DNA of 64,000 nt from Saccharomonospora sp. CUA-673. GTDB taxonomy: Bacteria > Actinomycetota > Actinomycetes > Mycobacteriales > Pseudonocardiaceae. The stretch lies in NCBI RefSeq assembly GCF_001942305.1, contig NZ_MKKE01000007.1, positions 52,320 through 116,319 on the forward strand. The letters run 5' to 3'. Below the pieces are notes generated by a model. That model made no database searches. It was not told where the DNA came from and saw only the letters and a program-made list of their open reading frames with translations. Below, in pieces: positions 48,416 to 58,644 of this stretch; positions within the stretch are counted from its first letter, which is position 1, and the number at the start of each line of letters is the position of its first letter. The position numbers were made by a program, and so were the translations under genes.

Positions 48416-49255
48416 TCACCGGTCGGCGGTCGTCAACTCCGATTCGACCGACACGGCCAGGCCCGACGTGGGCGTGGTGCGCTGCACCTGCGGGCTCTGC
48501 AGCAGGCGGGCGACCTCGCCGCGCAGGGCGACGAACCGCTCCGACTCGCGCGTGGTGATCTGATCACGGTCGGCGGGCAGGTCGATCGTCAGGTCGGCGA
48601 CGATCGACGCGGGCGACTTGGACAGCACCAGCACGCGGTCGGCGAGGTAGACGCTCTCGTCGATGTCGTGGGTGACCAGCAGGATCGTGCTGCCGAGGTC
48701 GCGCTGCACGGTACGGGTGAGGTCCTCGAGCTCGCCGCGGGTCTGTGCGTCGACGGACGCGAACGGCTCGTCCATCAGCAGCAGCGACGGCCTGCCCACG
48801 AGCGCCCGCGCGATCGACACGCGCTGCTGCATACCGCCCGAGAGCTGCCACGGGTACTTCTTGCCGACGCCGGACAGGCCGACGGCCTCGAGCACCTCGG
48901 CGCTGCGCCGGGCGCGCTGCGCCCGCGACACGTTCTGCCAGCGCAGCGGGAACTCGACGTTCTTGGCGACGGTCAGCCAGGGGAACAGCGACCGGCTGTA
49001 GTCCTGGAACACGACGGCGAGGTCGTCGGGCACGCCGTCGACCTCGCCGCCGTGCAGGCGGACCGAACCGCCGGAGGCGGGGATGAGGCCCGAGATGCAC
49101 CGCAGCAGGGTCGACTTGCCGCAGCCGGACGGGCCGACGATGCACGCCAGCTGACCGGCCTCGATGGAGAACGTCAGGTTCTGCACGGCGACGTGCGCGT
49201 GCTCGCCCTTGCCGTACTGGTGGGTGAGCCCGGAAACGTCGAGCATGGTCGACAC
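48416..49255 (-). CDS. ABC transporter ATP-binding protein, nitrate/sulfonate/taurine-type
   Basis: 279 residues from GTG 49255 with TAGGAGG seven bases upstream. Walker A IVGPSGCGKSTLLRC, Q-loop FQDYSRSLFPWLTVAKNVEF, signature LSGGMQQRVSIARAL, Walker B LLLMDEPFASVD and H-loop LVTHDIDESVYLADRVLVLS are all present. The FPWLTVxxNVEFPL and DIDEAVYLADR-like segments are those of the SsuB/TauB/NrtD group. Last gene of a four-gene importer transcribed as binding protein, permease, permease, ATPase. The substrate is not determined. Confidence 0.93.
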   Translation of the reverse strand: MSTMLDVSGLTHQYGKGEHAHVAVQNLTFSIEAGQLACIVGPSGCGKSTLLRCISGLIPASGGSVRLHGGEVDGVPDDLAVVFQDYSRSLFPWLTVAKNVEFPLRWQNVSRAQRARRSAEVLEAVGLSGVGKKYPWQLSGGMQQRVSIARALVGRPSLLLMDEPFASVDAQTRGELEDLTRTVQRDLGSTILLVTHDIDESVYLADRVLVLSKSPASIVADLTIDLPADRDQITTRESERFVALRGEVARLLQSPQVQRTTPTSGLAVSVESELTTADR

Positions 49256-49285
49256 GGTCAGCCTCCTACAGGATGTGTCGATCGG

Positions 49286-50149
49286 TCAGACATCGTCGCC
49301 GCGGCCGGGTTGCCAGCCGAGGACCAGGCGCTCGACTGCGAGCAGCGCCGTGTTGAGCGTGTAGCCGATGGCGCCGAGCATCAACACCCAGGCCCACATC
49401 AGGGGGTAGTCGGAGCCCAGTTGGGCCGTCAACAGCTCCCGGCCGATGCCGCTGCTGCTGACCATCTCGGCGACGACCATCAGCAGGATCGCGATGGACA
49501 GGCTCAGCCGCAGGCCCGCGAAGACCTTCGGCATGGCCGCGGGCAACACGATCATGCCGATCCAGTAGCGGCGCGGGGTGCCGAGCGAGCGGGCCGTGTC
49601 GATCTTCACCGAGTCGACCGAGCGCACCCCGTCGACGGTGTTGAGCACGATCGGCCACAGCGTCGAGAACACGATCGCCGCGACCCGCATGTCCGTGCCG
49701 AGGCCGAACAGGATGAGGAACACCGGCATCAACGTCACCGGCGGGATGGACCGGAAGAACGAGATCAGCGCCCCGAAGTAGTCCATCGCCCACGGCGAGC
49801 GGCCCAGCGCGGTGCCGATGATCACGCCGGCCAGCGCGGCCAGCAGCCACGCGCCCAGCGCCAGCCCGAGGCTCGGCACGAGCACGCCGAACACGGCCTC
49901 GCCGAGGAACAGGTGCGACGCGGGACCCGAGAACAGCACCTCGGTGGCGGCCGCGTCGAGGATCTCGGTCATCCGCGGGAAGTAGAAGCTGTCGGCGGCG
50001 AGCGCGATCAACTCCCACGCGACGAGCGCGGTGAGGAACACCAGCCACGTCATCAGCGACGAGCCGAGGAACGACCGTGCCCGGTCCTTGAGACCGCGCG
50101 AGCCGTCCGAGCTCCCTGCGACGGCTGCGGTGCGGGTCTGCACGGCCAT
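49286..50149 (-). CDS. ABC transporter permease, SsuC/TauC-type (second of two)
   Basis: 287 residues from ATG 50149, which overlaps the stop of the first permease (ATGA). About six membrane helices: LMTWLVFLTALVAWELIALA, FGVLVPSLGLALGAWLLAALAGVIIGTALG, ALISFFRSIPPVTLMPVFLILFG, IVFSTLWPIVLNTVDG and others. The EAA-like cytoplasmic loop is DTARSLGTPRRYWIGMIVLPAAMPKVFAGLR. The N-terminus is a ~30-residue soluble extension. It forms the channel with the first permease. Confidence 0.93.
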   Translation of the reverse strand: MAVQTRTAAVAGSSDGSRGLKDRARSFLGSSLMTWLVFLTALVAWELIALAADSFYFPRMTEILDAAATEVLFSGPASHLFLGEAVFGVLVPSLGLALGAWLLAALAGVIIGTALGRSPWAMDYFGALISFFRSIPPVTLMPVFLILFGLGTDMRVAAIVFSTLWPIVLNTVDGVRSVDSVKIDTARSLGTPRRYWIGMIVLPAAMPKVFAGLRLSLSIAILLMVVAEMVSSSGIGRELLTAQLGSDYPLMWAWVLMLGAIGYTLNTALLAVERLVLGWQPGRGDDV

Positions 50150-50915
50150 CACGCGGCCCTCTCCTCTGCCTCGGCCCAGCGGAACAGGCGTTTGCCGGAC
50201 GCCTCGAGCGCGGCGTTGATGCCCCACCCGGCGAGCCCGGCGAGCACGGTGCCCGCCATGACCTGGTCGAGATGTCCGCCGCTCTGGCCCATCATCAGGA
50301 TGAACCGGCCGAGCCCGATCTCCGAGCCCGCGATGTACTCGACGCTGATCACGGCGATCAACGCGATCGAGGCGGACACGCGGATGCCGGTGAAGATGAA
50401 CGGCGCGGCGTGGGGCAGCGCGACCCAGGTCAGCATCTGCCTGCGGTTCGTGCCCGACGCGCGGGCCGAGTCGAGCAGGACGCGGTCGATCTCGCCGAAC
50501 GCGTAGACGGTGTTGAACAGGATCGGCCACACCGCCGCGTACACGGCGAGGGTGATCTTGGCGTCCGGTCCGCTGCCGATCGTCACCATGACCAGCGGGA
50601 TCAGGGCGACCGCGGGGATCGGACGGAGGAACTCGATGAGTGCCCGGCTCGCCGACTGCAGCATCGGGACGTTGCCGAGCACGAGTCCGAGCGGCACGCC
50701 GATGGCGACGGCCACGCCGAGCGCCAGCAACCAGGCCAGCAGCGTCGCGATCACGTCACGCAGGAAGCCCTCGTCGCCGAGGAGCATGCCCAGCGCGAGC
50801 ACGACGTCGCTGGCAGGGGGGATCCGGCGCACCGGCAGCAGGTCGCCTGCACGACGATCTCCCAGACGAGGAAGAAGGCGAGCAGGCCGACCAGGCTTTT
50901 TGCAAATTTGCTCAC
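50149..50915 (-). CDS. ABC transporter permease, SsuC/TauC-type (first of two, frameshifted)
   Basis: ~255 residues after correction. GTG 50915 gives VSKFAKSLVGLLAFFLVWEIVVQA; then a lost G near 50845 (GCGGACCTG read as GCGACCTG) must be restored to reach DLLPVRRIPPASDVVLALGMLLGD. Without it the gene would lack its first membrane helix. The EAA-like loop is DSARASGTNRRQMLTWVALPHAAPFIFTGIR, and PAVALIPLVMVTIG with IVPLLW-like WPILFNTVYAF are normal for the family. It overlaps the next permease by ATGA. Confidence 0.88.
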
Positions 50916-50933
50916 GGCGGTACCCGAACTCCG

Positions 50934-51962
50934 TTACTTGGAGTCGGTGGCGTCATCCGCGCGCTCCGGCGGGATGATCATGTCGTTCACGTCGATCGGG
51001 TCGTCGATGGCGCCGCGCTCGAGCATCAGGTCGGGCACGCGCTGGATGCGCTCCGGCTCGAGGCTGCTCTCGAAGGTCAGCAGCGTCGTCATCGGCGCCA
51101 GTTCCTCGGGGATCTTGGCGTGCTCGACCAGCAGCGGGTCGATGACCTCGGTGCGGTCGGCGGTCTCGGCCTCGTCGCTGGCCTTGGCGATCGCGCGCTG
51201 GAAGGCGGCGACCGTCTTCGGGTTCTCCTCGGCGAACTCGGCGCTCGTGCCGTAGCCGGCCATCGGCAGGTCCTTGAGCGGGCCCGTCATCGGGTCCCAG
51301 CGCGCCTCGGCGCCGAAGTCCTGCTGGTTCATGGCGATGAACGGGTCGGGCATGAAGGCCGCGTCCAGGTCACCACGCTCCAGCATGGCGCCCATGTCGC
51401 CGAAGCCGATGGCCTGCCAGTCGACCTTCTCGAGGTCGACGTCGTTGGCGTGCGCCCATGCCTTGGTGAGGATGTCGGCGAGAGTGTTCGGCGGCGTCAC
51501 GCCGACCGTCTTGCCCTCGAGGTCCTTCGGGTCCTCGAGCGGCGAGTTCTTCGGGACCATGATCGCGTTGGACTTCGGCGCCGCCGACGAGGCGTCGGCG
51601 ATAAGCTTGATGTCCTGCGCGCCCGCGTCCTGCTCGGAGAAGAAGCCCGTGTAACCCGAGTAGATGATCTCGGACTCGCCGCTGTTGAGCCTGGCGAAGC
51701 CCTTGTCGGCGCTGTCCACGAGGACCGGGTTCACCTTGAGTCCCTCGTCGGCGAAGTAGCCCTTCTCATTGGCCAGGTGGAAGGCCGCGAGGTCGATCGT
51801 GCCCTGGATGGACACGTTGATCTCGGCCTGCTCGACCTGCTCGTTGCCGGTGTCTTCGTCGTCGGAGCCGCCGAGGAGGCCGCAGCCACTGATCGATGCG
51901 AAGACGGCGAGGCCGGCGGCAACTGCGGTCAGGCGCCGGCCGCGGCGTAATGATGGGCGCAA
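50934..51962 (-). CDS. ABC transporter substrate-binding lipoprotein, NMT1/SsuA-like
   Basis: 342 residues from TTG 51962, supported by GAGGAG seven bases upstream. A lipoprotein signal: MRPSLRRGRRLTAVAAGLAVFASISGC with Cys27 in the lipobox ISGC. The mature part is a type II periplasmic-binding fold of the NMT1/SsuA class: INVSIQGTIDLAAFHLANEKGYFADEGLKV, SGESEIIYSGYTGFF, LIADASSAAPKSNAIMV, DLEGKTVGVTPPNTLADIL and FMPDPFIAMNQQDFGA. First gene of the importer operon. Possible ligands are nitrate, taurine/sulfonates or pyrimidines; no riboswitch or pathway gene decides among them. Confidence 0.92.
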   Translation of the reverse strand: MRPSLRRGRRLTAVAAGLAVFASISGCGLLGGSDDEDTGNEQVEQAEINVSIQGTIDLAAFHLANEKGYFADEGLKVNPVLVDSADKGFARLNSGESEIIYSGYTGFFSEQDAGAQDIKLIADASSAAPKSNAIMVPKNSPLEDPKDLEGKTVGVTPPNTLADILTKAWAHANDVDLEKVDWQAIGFGDMGAMLERGDLDAAFMPDPFIAMNQQDFGAEARWDPMTGPLKDLPMAGYGTSAEFAEENPKTVAAFQRAIAKASDEAETADRTEVIDPLLVEHAKIPEELAPMTTLLTFESSLEPERIQRVPDLMLERGAIDDPIDVNDMIIPPERADDATDSK

Positions 51963-52604
51963 GGCAACTCCTCGTGGGACTTCAGCGTATGCGTGATGGG
52001 TGGGTGTCGGCCGTGGCAGGTGGCAACGTCACTGGTCCGGACCTGACACGCCACCGGGTGGCGGTCCCACTGTATTAACCGCGCAAAGCGATCACAACGG
52101 GTACTCACTACCAAAGGATGCGTGGTGGAACTCACCCTCCCGGCAGTCAGATGGATTATGAAACACTACGGACGGTATCGCCGCTACTCGAGCTTGACGA
52201 GCTAAAAGTGAACGCTCAGTAACCTGTGGGTTGGTTTCGCCCCCTTCTGACCTAAGAGGGTTACGTCTTCACATGACGTTCGCTACTCTCTGCCTCTGTC
52301 GACTCGAGGTGCGGGGAGGAGTGGTCGCTGAACCGAGTGGCTCAGCCCATGTCGAGGGCCGACTCCCGCGACGTGGGTGATGTCCGGCCATGTCCGTTGT
52401 GTCCCGGCGGTTGCCGCCGAGGCGGGCCGGAGGCGAACTCGGTCGGTGAGGTGTGCCACTCGGCGCGCGGTGCCGGAGGCAGTCGACGTTCGACCGCCAC
52501 CGGTGTCGTTGGTGGTCCGACCTCGGGGTCGGTGGAACAGGTCCCGGTCGGGACGGCAAATCGGTAGGAGTCGCAGGGCTCGAACTTTTGGGAGTGTGCT
52601 CGTA
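51963..52604. promoter_or_regulatory. 642-base divergent spacer between importer and conservon
   Basis: No gene is seen. The stretch 52070-52280 is distinctly richer in A and T than its surroundings, as expected for promoters. On the minus strand TAATAC (complement of 52071-52076) could be the importer's -10. On the plus strand TTGACG at 52193 followed by TAACCT could serve the conservon, though the spacing (20) is long. The first ~320 bases upstream of the kinase start remain a long untranslated leader or contain promoters I cannot pick out. Confidence 0.4.
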
Positions 52605-55600
52605 GTGCGCGACGAGAAGGCGGAGGAAGGGCAGGTCGGCGGCGACGGCCCCCAAGGCCTGGCCGCCGAGGCGGCGTCCTCCCCGTCGGCCCGCGAAGGG
52701 GCCACAGGCGGTGACTCCGGCAGCGGCTCCGGCGGCCTGCGGAACTGGCGGATCCGGTCGAAGCTCGCCCTGATCATCATCATTCCGACCATCACCGCGC
52801 TGGTTCTCGGCGGTCTGCGCATGTGGGAGTCCCTCGACCGCGCCGACCAGCTCGCGCAGACGGCCGACCAGGTTCAGCTCGCCGACCAGATCAGCAACGT
52901 CGCCCACCATCTGCAGTCCGAACGGGAACTGGCCGTGCTCAAGCTCGGCGCGCCCGCCGACGGGAGCCGCGGCCCCGTCTTCGACGCCCAGGTGGAGCAG
53001 ACCGACCGCGCCGTCGACCGGCTCAACACCATGGCCTCCGACCTCACCGTCGACGACCCCGAGATGCAGGCCCGCTACCAGGCCGGCGTCTCCCGGCTCG
53101 CGGCGCTCAGCTCGATGCGCACCGCGGTCTCCGACAACCAGATGACCCCGCGGACGCTGCTCGACCAGTACTCGCTGCTCATCACCATGCTGGTGCAGCT
53201 CGACCGCGAGGTCACGACCGCCATCTCCGACCAGGAGCTGCTCAGGGACAGCAACGCGATCCACGCGCTGTCCGAGAGCAAGGAGTACATCTCCCTCGAA
53301 GGCGCGATCGTCGCGCTCGCCGCCCAGTCGAACGAGTTCCCGCAGTACCTGCTCGACGACGCCCGCAACGCCATGGCCAGCGGCGAGTCCGCGCTGGACG
53401 ACTTCAACGCCTTCGCCTCGCTGGAGCAGCGGCAGTTCTACACCGACACCGTCGCGGGCGTGGAGCTCGACCGGTGGCAGACCCAGCGTGACCTCGCGTA
53501 CGCGCGCGTCCAGCACGACGCCCCGCCGCAGCTGAACGAGGAGTCGTTCACCAACGACATCGCCGCCTCTCGCGACATGTACCGCCAGGCGGAATCGGGC
53601 CTGCTCGACCGGCTGGAGGCCGAATCGGCCGGTCTCGCCGACGACGCGACGTTCGCCGCCTGGCGCGACGCCGCCATCGTCGCCGCGGCCCTCATCGCCG
53701 CGCTGGCCCTGATGCTGCTGGTCTCCCGCACGCTGCTCGCGCCGCTGCGCACGCTGCGGGAGAACGCGCTCGAGGTGGCCTACGTCCGGCTGCCGGAGAC
53801 GGTGCGCCGCATCCTGGCCGACCCGGACCCGATGGAGGCCTCGCGCAAGGCCATCACCCCGGTGCCGGTGAACACCAAGGAGGAGATCGGCGAGGTCGCC
53901 CGGTCGTTCGACGTGGTGCACGAACGCGCCGTCCGCATGGCCGCCGAACAGGCGCTGCTGCGCGAGAACGTCAACGGCATCTTCGTCAACCTCTCGCGGC
54001 GCAGCCAGCGGCTGGTGGAACGCCAGCTGTCGGTCATCGACAGCCTCGAGTCCGACGAGCAGGACCCCGACCAGCTGGCGCATCTGTTCGAGCTCGACCA
54101 CCTCGCCACGCGACTGCGCCGCAACGGCGAGAGCCTGCTGGTGCTCTCGGGCGCCGGGCTGTCGAAGTCGATGACCAAGCCGGTGCCCGCGGGCGACGTC
54201 GTCGGCGCGTCGTCTCGGAGATCGAGCAGTACGCGCGGGTCGAGGTCGGCGGCGTGCCGGACATCGCCGTGCACGGCCGGGCCGTCAACGACCTCGTCCA
54301 CCTGCTGGCCGAGCTGCTCGACAACGCGACCTACTTCTCCGAGCCCGACACCAGGATCAGCGTGCGCGCCGCCGTGACCCGCAAGCGGTCGCTGGCCATC
54401 CAGATCACCGACCGCGGTGTGGGCATGACCGAGCAGCAGCTCGGCGAGGCCAACGAGCGCCTGGCCGACCCGCCGGACCTGGACGTGTCGGTGACCAGGC
54501 GGATGGGTCTGTACGTGGTCGCGCGGCTGGCCCAGCGCCACGGCATCGACGTCCGCCTGCGTGAGAACGAGGACATCGAGGGTGGCGTCGTGGCCCGCGT
54601 GGTCGTGCCGCGCGAGCTGCTCACCGACGTCCAGACCCCGGGCGACGGCGGCGTGGAGCCCGCCCGGCCCTCGCAGCACAACGGCTCGTACGCCGGCGTG
54701 CCCGCCGCGGCCGAACTGCCCATGCGCAGGCTCGACGGCGCCGACGCCGCGGTCGACAGCCCTGCGGACGGCTACGCGCAGCCCGCGGGCGGCGGGCCGA
54801 GCGCCGAGGACGCCCGCTGGCCGGGTGCCGAGGACGTCCCGGAGGACGCGTCCGCGCTCGACTACATGGCGGGTTCGTCCGGCCGCGACCAGGCCACGAC
54901 CGTCATGCCGGCCGCGGGCGGGCAGCCGGGCCAGGACGACGACGGACAGCCCGAGCTGGTGCCGCTCGACCAGCCGATCAGCCTCGACGACCTCGTCGGC
55001 GGCGGCAGCAAGGCGGCGGGGCCGTTCGTCAGCCCCGCCCCGGCCGAGGAGCCCGAGCTGCCCAAGCGCACCCCCGGTGCGTCGACCGGGCAGGCCGCGG
55101 GATCGTCGACGTCGGCATGGCCGACCCGCTCCGACGTGTCCGAGCCGCCGCAGCCGGTGAACCCGGGCAACGGCACCGGGCCCGGCCACCACGGCGCGGG
55201 CGACGGAACGGGGTCCGGCGACAACCCGCTGGCCCTGCCGAACCGTCAGCCCCGCTACGTCGCGCCGGAGACGGCACAGGGAGCACACGGAGCAGGCGCC
55301 GGGACCGACACGTCGCAGGGGGCGACCGGCCCGGCCCAGGGTGGGGCACCCACCGGAACCGACGGCGCCGCCCTCGAGGAAGAGGCTCCGACGAAGCGGC
55401 TGCCGATCTACCAGTCGGTCCTGTCGCGCTGGTTCAGCGAGGAAGAGGATGCGCCGGAGGCAGGGGCCGGCGACGAGTCCGGCGAGACGGCGGTCGCGAC
55501 CGCCCGCGCCGGCGCTTCCTCCGGTGGCGCCTCCGCCGGGGGAGTACAGGAGGACTGGCGGAGCGTGTCGGACACCGGTTGGGAAGCAGCACAGTCGCTG

Positions 55601-55963
55601 CTCGAGCCGAAGGGCGAGGAGATCACGACGGCGGGTCTGCCGAAGCGTGTCCCCAATGCCTACCTCGTGCCGGGCTCGGTCACCGAAGCCGGTGCAGGCG
55701 CCGGCGGCGGTGGCGATACCTTCACGGACAGTGGTGCGAGCGCCGCGGACACGTCCGCGCCGCCGACCGCGCCTGCAGCCGTCGAGAAGCCGGCCGTGTC
55801 CCGGTCGGCCGAGGCGGCCAGGAACCGCATGGCCGCGTTCCAGCGCGGCTTCACCAGCGGCCGGCACGCATTGCGGGAACAACCGGAAGATGGCACACAA
55901 CAGGCTGAGTCGGGCGGATCGGCCGACTCGGGCGTCCAAGGCGTTCACGGGGCGAAGGAGTAA
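52605..55963 (+). CDS. NIT-domain histidine kinase 2, conservon component CvnA (frameshifted)
   Basis: ~1119 residues after correction. GTG 52605 follows GGGAG at a good distance; GTG 52596 is too close to it. Helix 1 at ~46-64 (KLALIIIIPTITALVLGGL), NIT domain (HHLQSERELAVLKLGAPADG), helix 2 (AAIVAAALIAALALMLLVS), HAMP-like region, dimerisation helices (NLSRRSQRLVERQLSVIDSLESDEQDPDQLAHLFELDHLATRLRRNGESL). A lost G near 54209 precedes VVSEIEQYARVEVGGVPD; then HATPase (HLLAELLDNATYFSEPDT; QITDRGVGMTE; GLYVVARLAQRHG). The disordered tail carries IYQSVLSRWF, GLPKRVPNAYLVPGS and RNRMAAFQRGFTSGRHA. Followed by roadblock, DUF742 and GTPase genes, the conservon order. Confidence 0.93.
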
Positions 55964-55966
55964 GAG

Positions 55967-56425
55967 TTGACACGCGCTGGTTCGATGCAGCCGGGTACGC
56001 CCCGGCCGAGCAATTCCGGCCCGGCCGGGAGCTTCTCCTGGCTCATCACGGACTTCGTGCACCGGGTGCCGGGCGTCGCGCACGCGGTGGTCGTCTCCGC
56101 GGACGGCCTGCTGCTCGCCTCGTCGAAGGGGCTGCCCAAGGACCGGGCCGACCAGCTGGCGGCGGTGGCGTCGGGGCTGACGTCGCTGGCCCGCGGTGCG
56201 GCGCAGGTCTTCGAGGGCGGGCCGGTGGCCCAGACCGTCGTGGAGATGGGGAACGGGTTCCTGTTCCTCATGTCGGTGTCCGACGGGTCCTGTCTCGCCG
56301 TGCTCGGAGCGCCGGACAGTGATATCGGTTTGGTCGTGTACGAAATGACCCTCCTCGTGGACCGAGTCGGCCAGCAGATGACGCCCGAGCTGCGCGCCCA
56401 GCTCCAAGGCGCCACGCGCCGGTGA
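55967..56425 (+). CDS. Roadblock/LC7 domain protein, conservon component CvnB
   Basis: 152 residues from TTG 55967, three bases after the kinase stop. The Roadblock/LC7 fold is evident: [91 protein letters not shown]. In bacteria these small proteins regulate or dock Ras-like GTPases (MglB-like). Here it should interact with the GTPase CvnD and the kinase. Its paralogue lies at 58177-58644. Confidence 0.94.
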   Translation: MTRAGSMQPGTPRPSNSGPAGSFSWLITDFVHRVPGVAHAVVVSADGLLLASSKGLPKDRADQLAAVASGLTSLARGAAQVFEGGPVAQTVVEMGNGFLFLMSVSDGSCLAVLGAPDSDIGLVVYEMTLLVDRVGQQMTPELRAQLQGATRR

Positions 56426-56504
56426 GCTCACCGCTGAGAACGCATGAGACAGAGCCAGTCGATGACGTATCCGCCGACAGTGAGCACACACCGAGGAGAC
56501 CGCC

Positions 56505-57466
56505 GTGGATTCCGGGCACTCACCAGGTGATCGTCGGCCGGGCCGGGGTCAAGCCCCCGGCGGGCCGGACGGGCAGGACGACCGCGTGGGCGAACGCGCC
56601 GACGAGGCGTGGCGGCCGATCCGTCCCAGCAAACGGGTAGACCGCGGCGGGGACTGGTTGTACCAGTCCGACGAGGCGGGCGACCCGGCTGCGTTCAGCG
56701 TGTCCGAGTACCGGGAGCGGCTGCTCGGCGGCCCCGGTTCCGAACTGTACGGCTCGCACGGCGCGGCCGAGCCGAGCGACGCGCCGTACCGCGAATCCCC
56801 CGATTTCAGCAGCGGCTACCACGTGCCGTACTCCGAACAGTCGCTGAGCGGCCGGAACGACCTGGCGCGCGACGTGGACGGCTACGACACCGGCGGCCGG
56901 TACGACGACCCCTACGACAGCGGCTACCGTGAGCGGCGCAGCGGTTACGACACGGGCGAGTTCCACACCGGAGGCTTCGGGACGGGACAGTTCCGGTCGG
57001 TCACCGACACGGGCAGCTTCACGCCCTCGCCGGTGCCGCGGCAGTCGTCGAACGATTCGTACGGTGCCGAGCGGATCAACCTCGGCGGCTCGGGTGCCAC
57101 GTACGACGAGCGCCCGCGGAGAGCTCGGGGCTCGTGCGGCCCTACTTCCGTACGAAGGGCCGGACCCGGCCGAGCCAGGACCTCGCCATCGAGACGCTGA
57201 TCTCGACGTCGGAGCGGGGCAGGAGGCTCGACGGCGTCCGCGTCCCCGAGCACAGGTCCATCTGCGGGTTGTGCCTCGACACCCGCTCGGTCGCCGAGGT
57301 GGCCGCCCTGCTGAAGATGCCGCTCGGCGTGGTGCGGGTTCTTGTTGGTGACGTAGCCGGTCTCGGGTTGGTGCTGGTGCACTCCCCGAACACGAATGCC
57401 ATGGTGGGCGACCGGCCCAGTATCGAATTCATGGAAAGGGTTCTCAGTGGCCTTCGGCGAATTTGA
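56505..57466 (+). CDS. DUF742 protein, conservon component CvnC (frameshifted)
   Basis: ~320 residues from GTG 56505, with GAGGAG six bases upstream. A long disordered, Tyr/Gly/Asp-rich N-terminal region has repeats of the RYDD/GYDTG kind (GYDTGGRYDDPYDSGYRERRSGYDTGEFHTGGFGTG). A lost G near 57119 joins it to the DUF742 domain: SGLVRPYFRTKGRTRPSQDLAIETLISTSE, ICGLCLDTRSVAEVAALLKMPLGVVRVLVGDVAGLGLVLVH. The DUF742 part looks like a winged helix. It overlaps the GTPase gene by 20 bases. Conservons form G-protein-coupled-receptor-like membrane complexes in Streptomyces. Confidence 0.9.
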
Positions 57467-58055
57467 CTCCGACCCGTCCACGCCTGCCGCTGCGGGACCC
57501 ACGTCCTCGACGAAGATCGTGGTCGCAGGCGGTTTCGGGGTCGGGAAGACGACGTTGGTCGGAGCGGTGTCGGAGATCGACCCGCTGACGACCGAGGCGT
57601 CGATGACCGAGGCGAGCGTCTCGGTCGACGATCTGAGCGCGACGCCGCAGAAGGCGACGACCACGGTCGCGATGGACTTCGGCCGGATCTCCCTCGACTC
57701 GGACCTCGTGCTGTACGTGTTCGGCACGCCCGGTCAGCACCGGTTCTGGTTCATGTGGGACGACCTGGCCAAGGGCGCCATCGGCGCGGTCGTGCTGGTC
57801 GACACCCGGCGGCTCGCCGACGCGTTCCCCTCCATCGACTTCTTCGAGAACCGCAAGCTGCCTTACATCGTCGCGATCAACTGCTTCGACCGGCTGCTGC
57901 ACCATTCCATCGAGGACGTCCGGCACGCGCTGACGATCTCGCCGTCCGTGCCGATCATGGCGTGCGACGCGCGGGACAAGGAGTCGGCCAAGCAGGTGCT
58001 GATCTCGGTCGTCCAGCACGCGATCGCGCACGACTCCGCCCTGCAGGCCGGCTGA
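57447..58055 (+). CDS. Ras-like GTPase, conservon component CvnD
   Basis: 202 residues from GTG 57447 (GGAAAGG upstream, within the end of the DUF742 gene). P-loop GGFGVGKTTLVGAVSEIDPL, switch region TTTVAMDFGRISL, G3-like FGTPGQHRFWFMWDDLAKGAIGAVVLVDTRRL (TPGQ rather than DxxGQ), then YIVAINCFDR and a C-terminal MACDARDKESAKQVL (SAK-like motif). The NKxD motif is replaced by NCFD. This MglA-related family is the G-protein output of the conservon, cycling with the roadblock protein and probably membrane-associated. Confidence 0.94.
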   Translation: MAFGEFDSDPSTPAAAGPTSSTKIVVAGGFGVGKTTLVGAVSEIDPLTTEASMTEASVSVDDLSATPQKATTTVAMDFGRISLDSDLVLYVFGTPGQHRFWFMWDDLAKGAIGAVVLVDTRRLADAFPSIDFFENRKLPYIVAINCFDRLLHHSIEDVRHALTISPSVPIMACDARDKESAKQVLISVVQHAIAHDSALQAG

Positions 58056-58176
58056 GCGCGCGCGCCCGGTTGCGGCCGGTCGCGTGAACCCGGGCGTGGG
58101 AAGGGGTACGAGGTCGAACCGGTGCGGTGCGGCCTAATACTCTGTCCGGTACGTGTGCGCGTGCGAAGGAGGGATC

Positions 58177-58644
58177 GTGACGGAACCGGGGCAGCAGGGT
58201 GACTTCGGCTGGCTGCTCACCGATTTCGTTCGCAGGGTCCGCGGGGCCGCGCACGCGGTGGCCGTGTCCGCCGACGGGTTGGTGCTGTCGGCCTCGGAAG
58301 GGTTGCCCCGGGATCGGGCCGAGCAGCTCTCGGCCGTGGCCTCCGGCCTGGTTTCCCTCACCGACGGCGCGGCGCGCTCGTTCAACGGCGGTCACGTGAA
58401 TCAGACTGTGGTCGAGATGGACCGTGGCTATCTGTTCCTCATGGCCATCGGGGACGGCTCGTGCCTGGCCACGCTCGCGGCTCCGTCGACCGACATCGGC
58501 GCCCTGGCCTACGAGATGGCGTTGCTCGTCGACCGCGTCGGCCGCGAGCTGACCCCCGAGCTCCGCAGTGCTCCGGGGTCCAGGGTTCCGGTCCGCAGGG
58601 TTCCGATGTCCAGGGTGGTGGTGCGCCGTGACGCCGATGCGTGA
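58177..58644 (+). CDS. Second roadblock/LC7 protein (CvnB-like)
   Basis: 155 residues from GTG 58177 with GAAGGAGG four to six bases upstream. Same fold and pattern as the protein at 55967: [92 protein letters not shown] 120-base spacer with TAATAC at 58134 separates it from the GTPase gene, so it may be a separate transcript. It overlaps the next DUF742 gene. The C-terminal tail is rich in Val, Arg and Pro ([16 protein letters not shown]). Confidence 0.92.
   Translation: MTEPGQQGDFGWLLTDFVRRVRGAAHAVAVSADGLVLSASEGLPRDRAEQLSAVASGLVSLTDGAARSFNGGHVNQTVVEMDRGYLFLMAIGDGSCLATLAAPSTDIGALAYEMALLVDRVGRELTPELRSAPGSRVPVRRVPMSRVVVRRDADA

Noticed and set aside
47162..50506. A 1114-codon open frame across the kinase tail and the importer genes
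   Set aside because: It overlaps four well-supported genes, mostly on the other strand, and consists of low-complexity sequence.
51963..52604. A TPP or other riboswitch ahead of the NMT1-like binding protein
   Set aside because: No THI-box blocks (CTGAGAG, ACCTGA...GGGA) are present; thiamine-precursor transport is therefore not supported.
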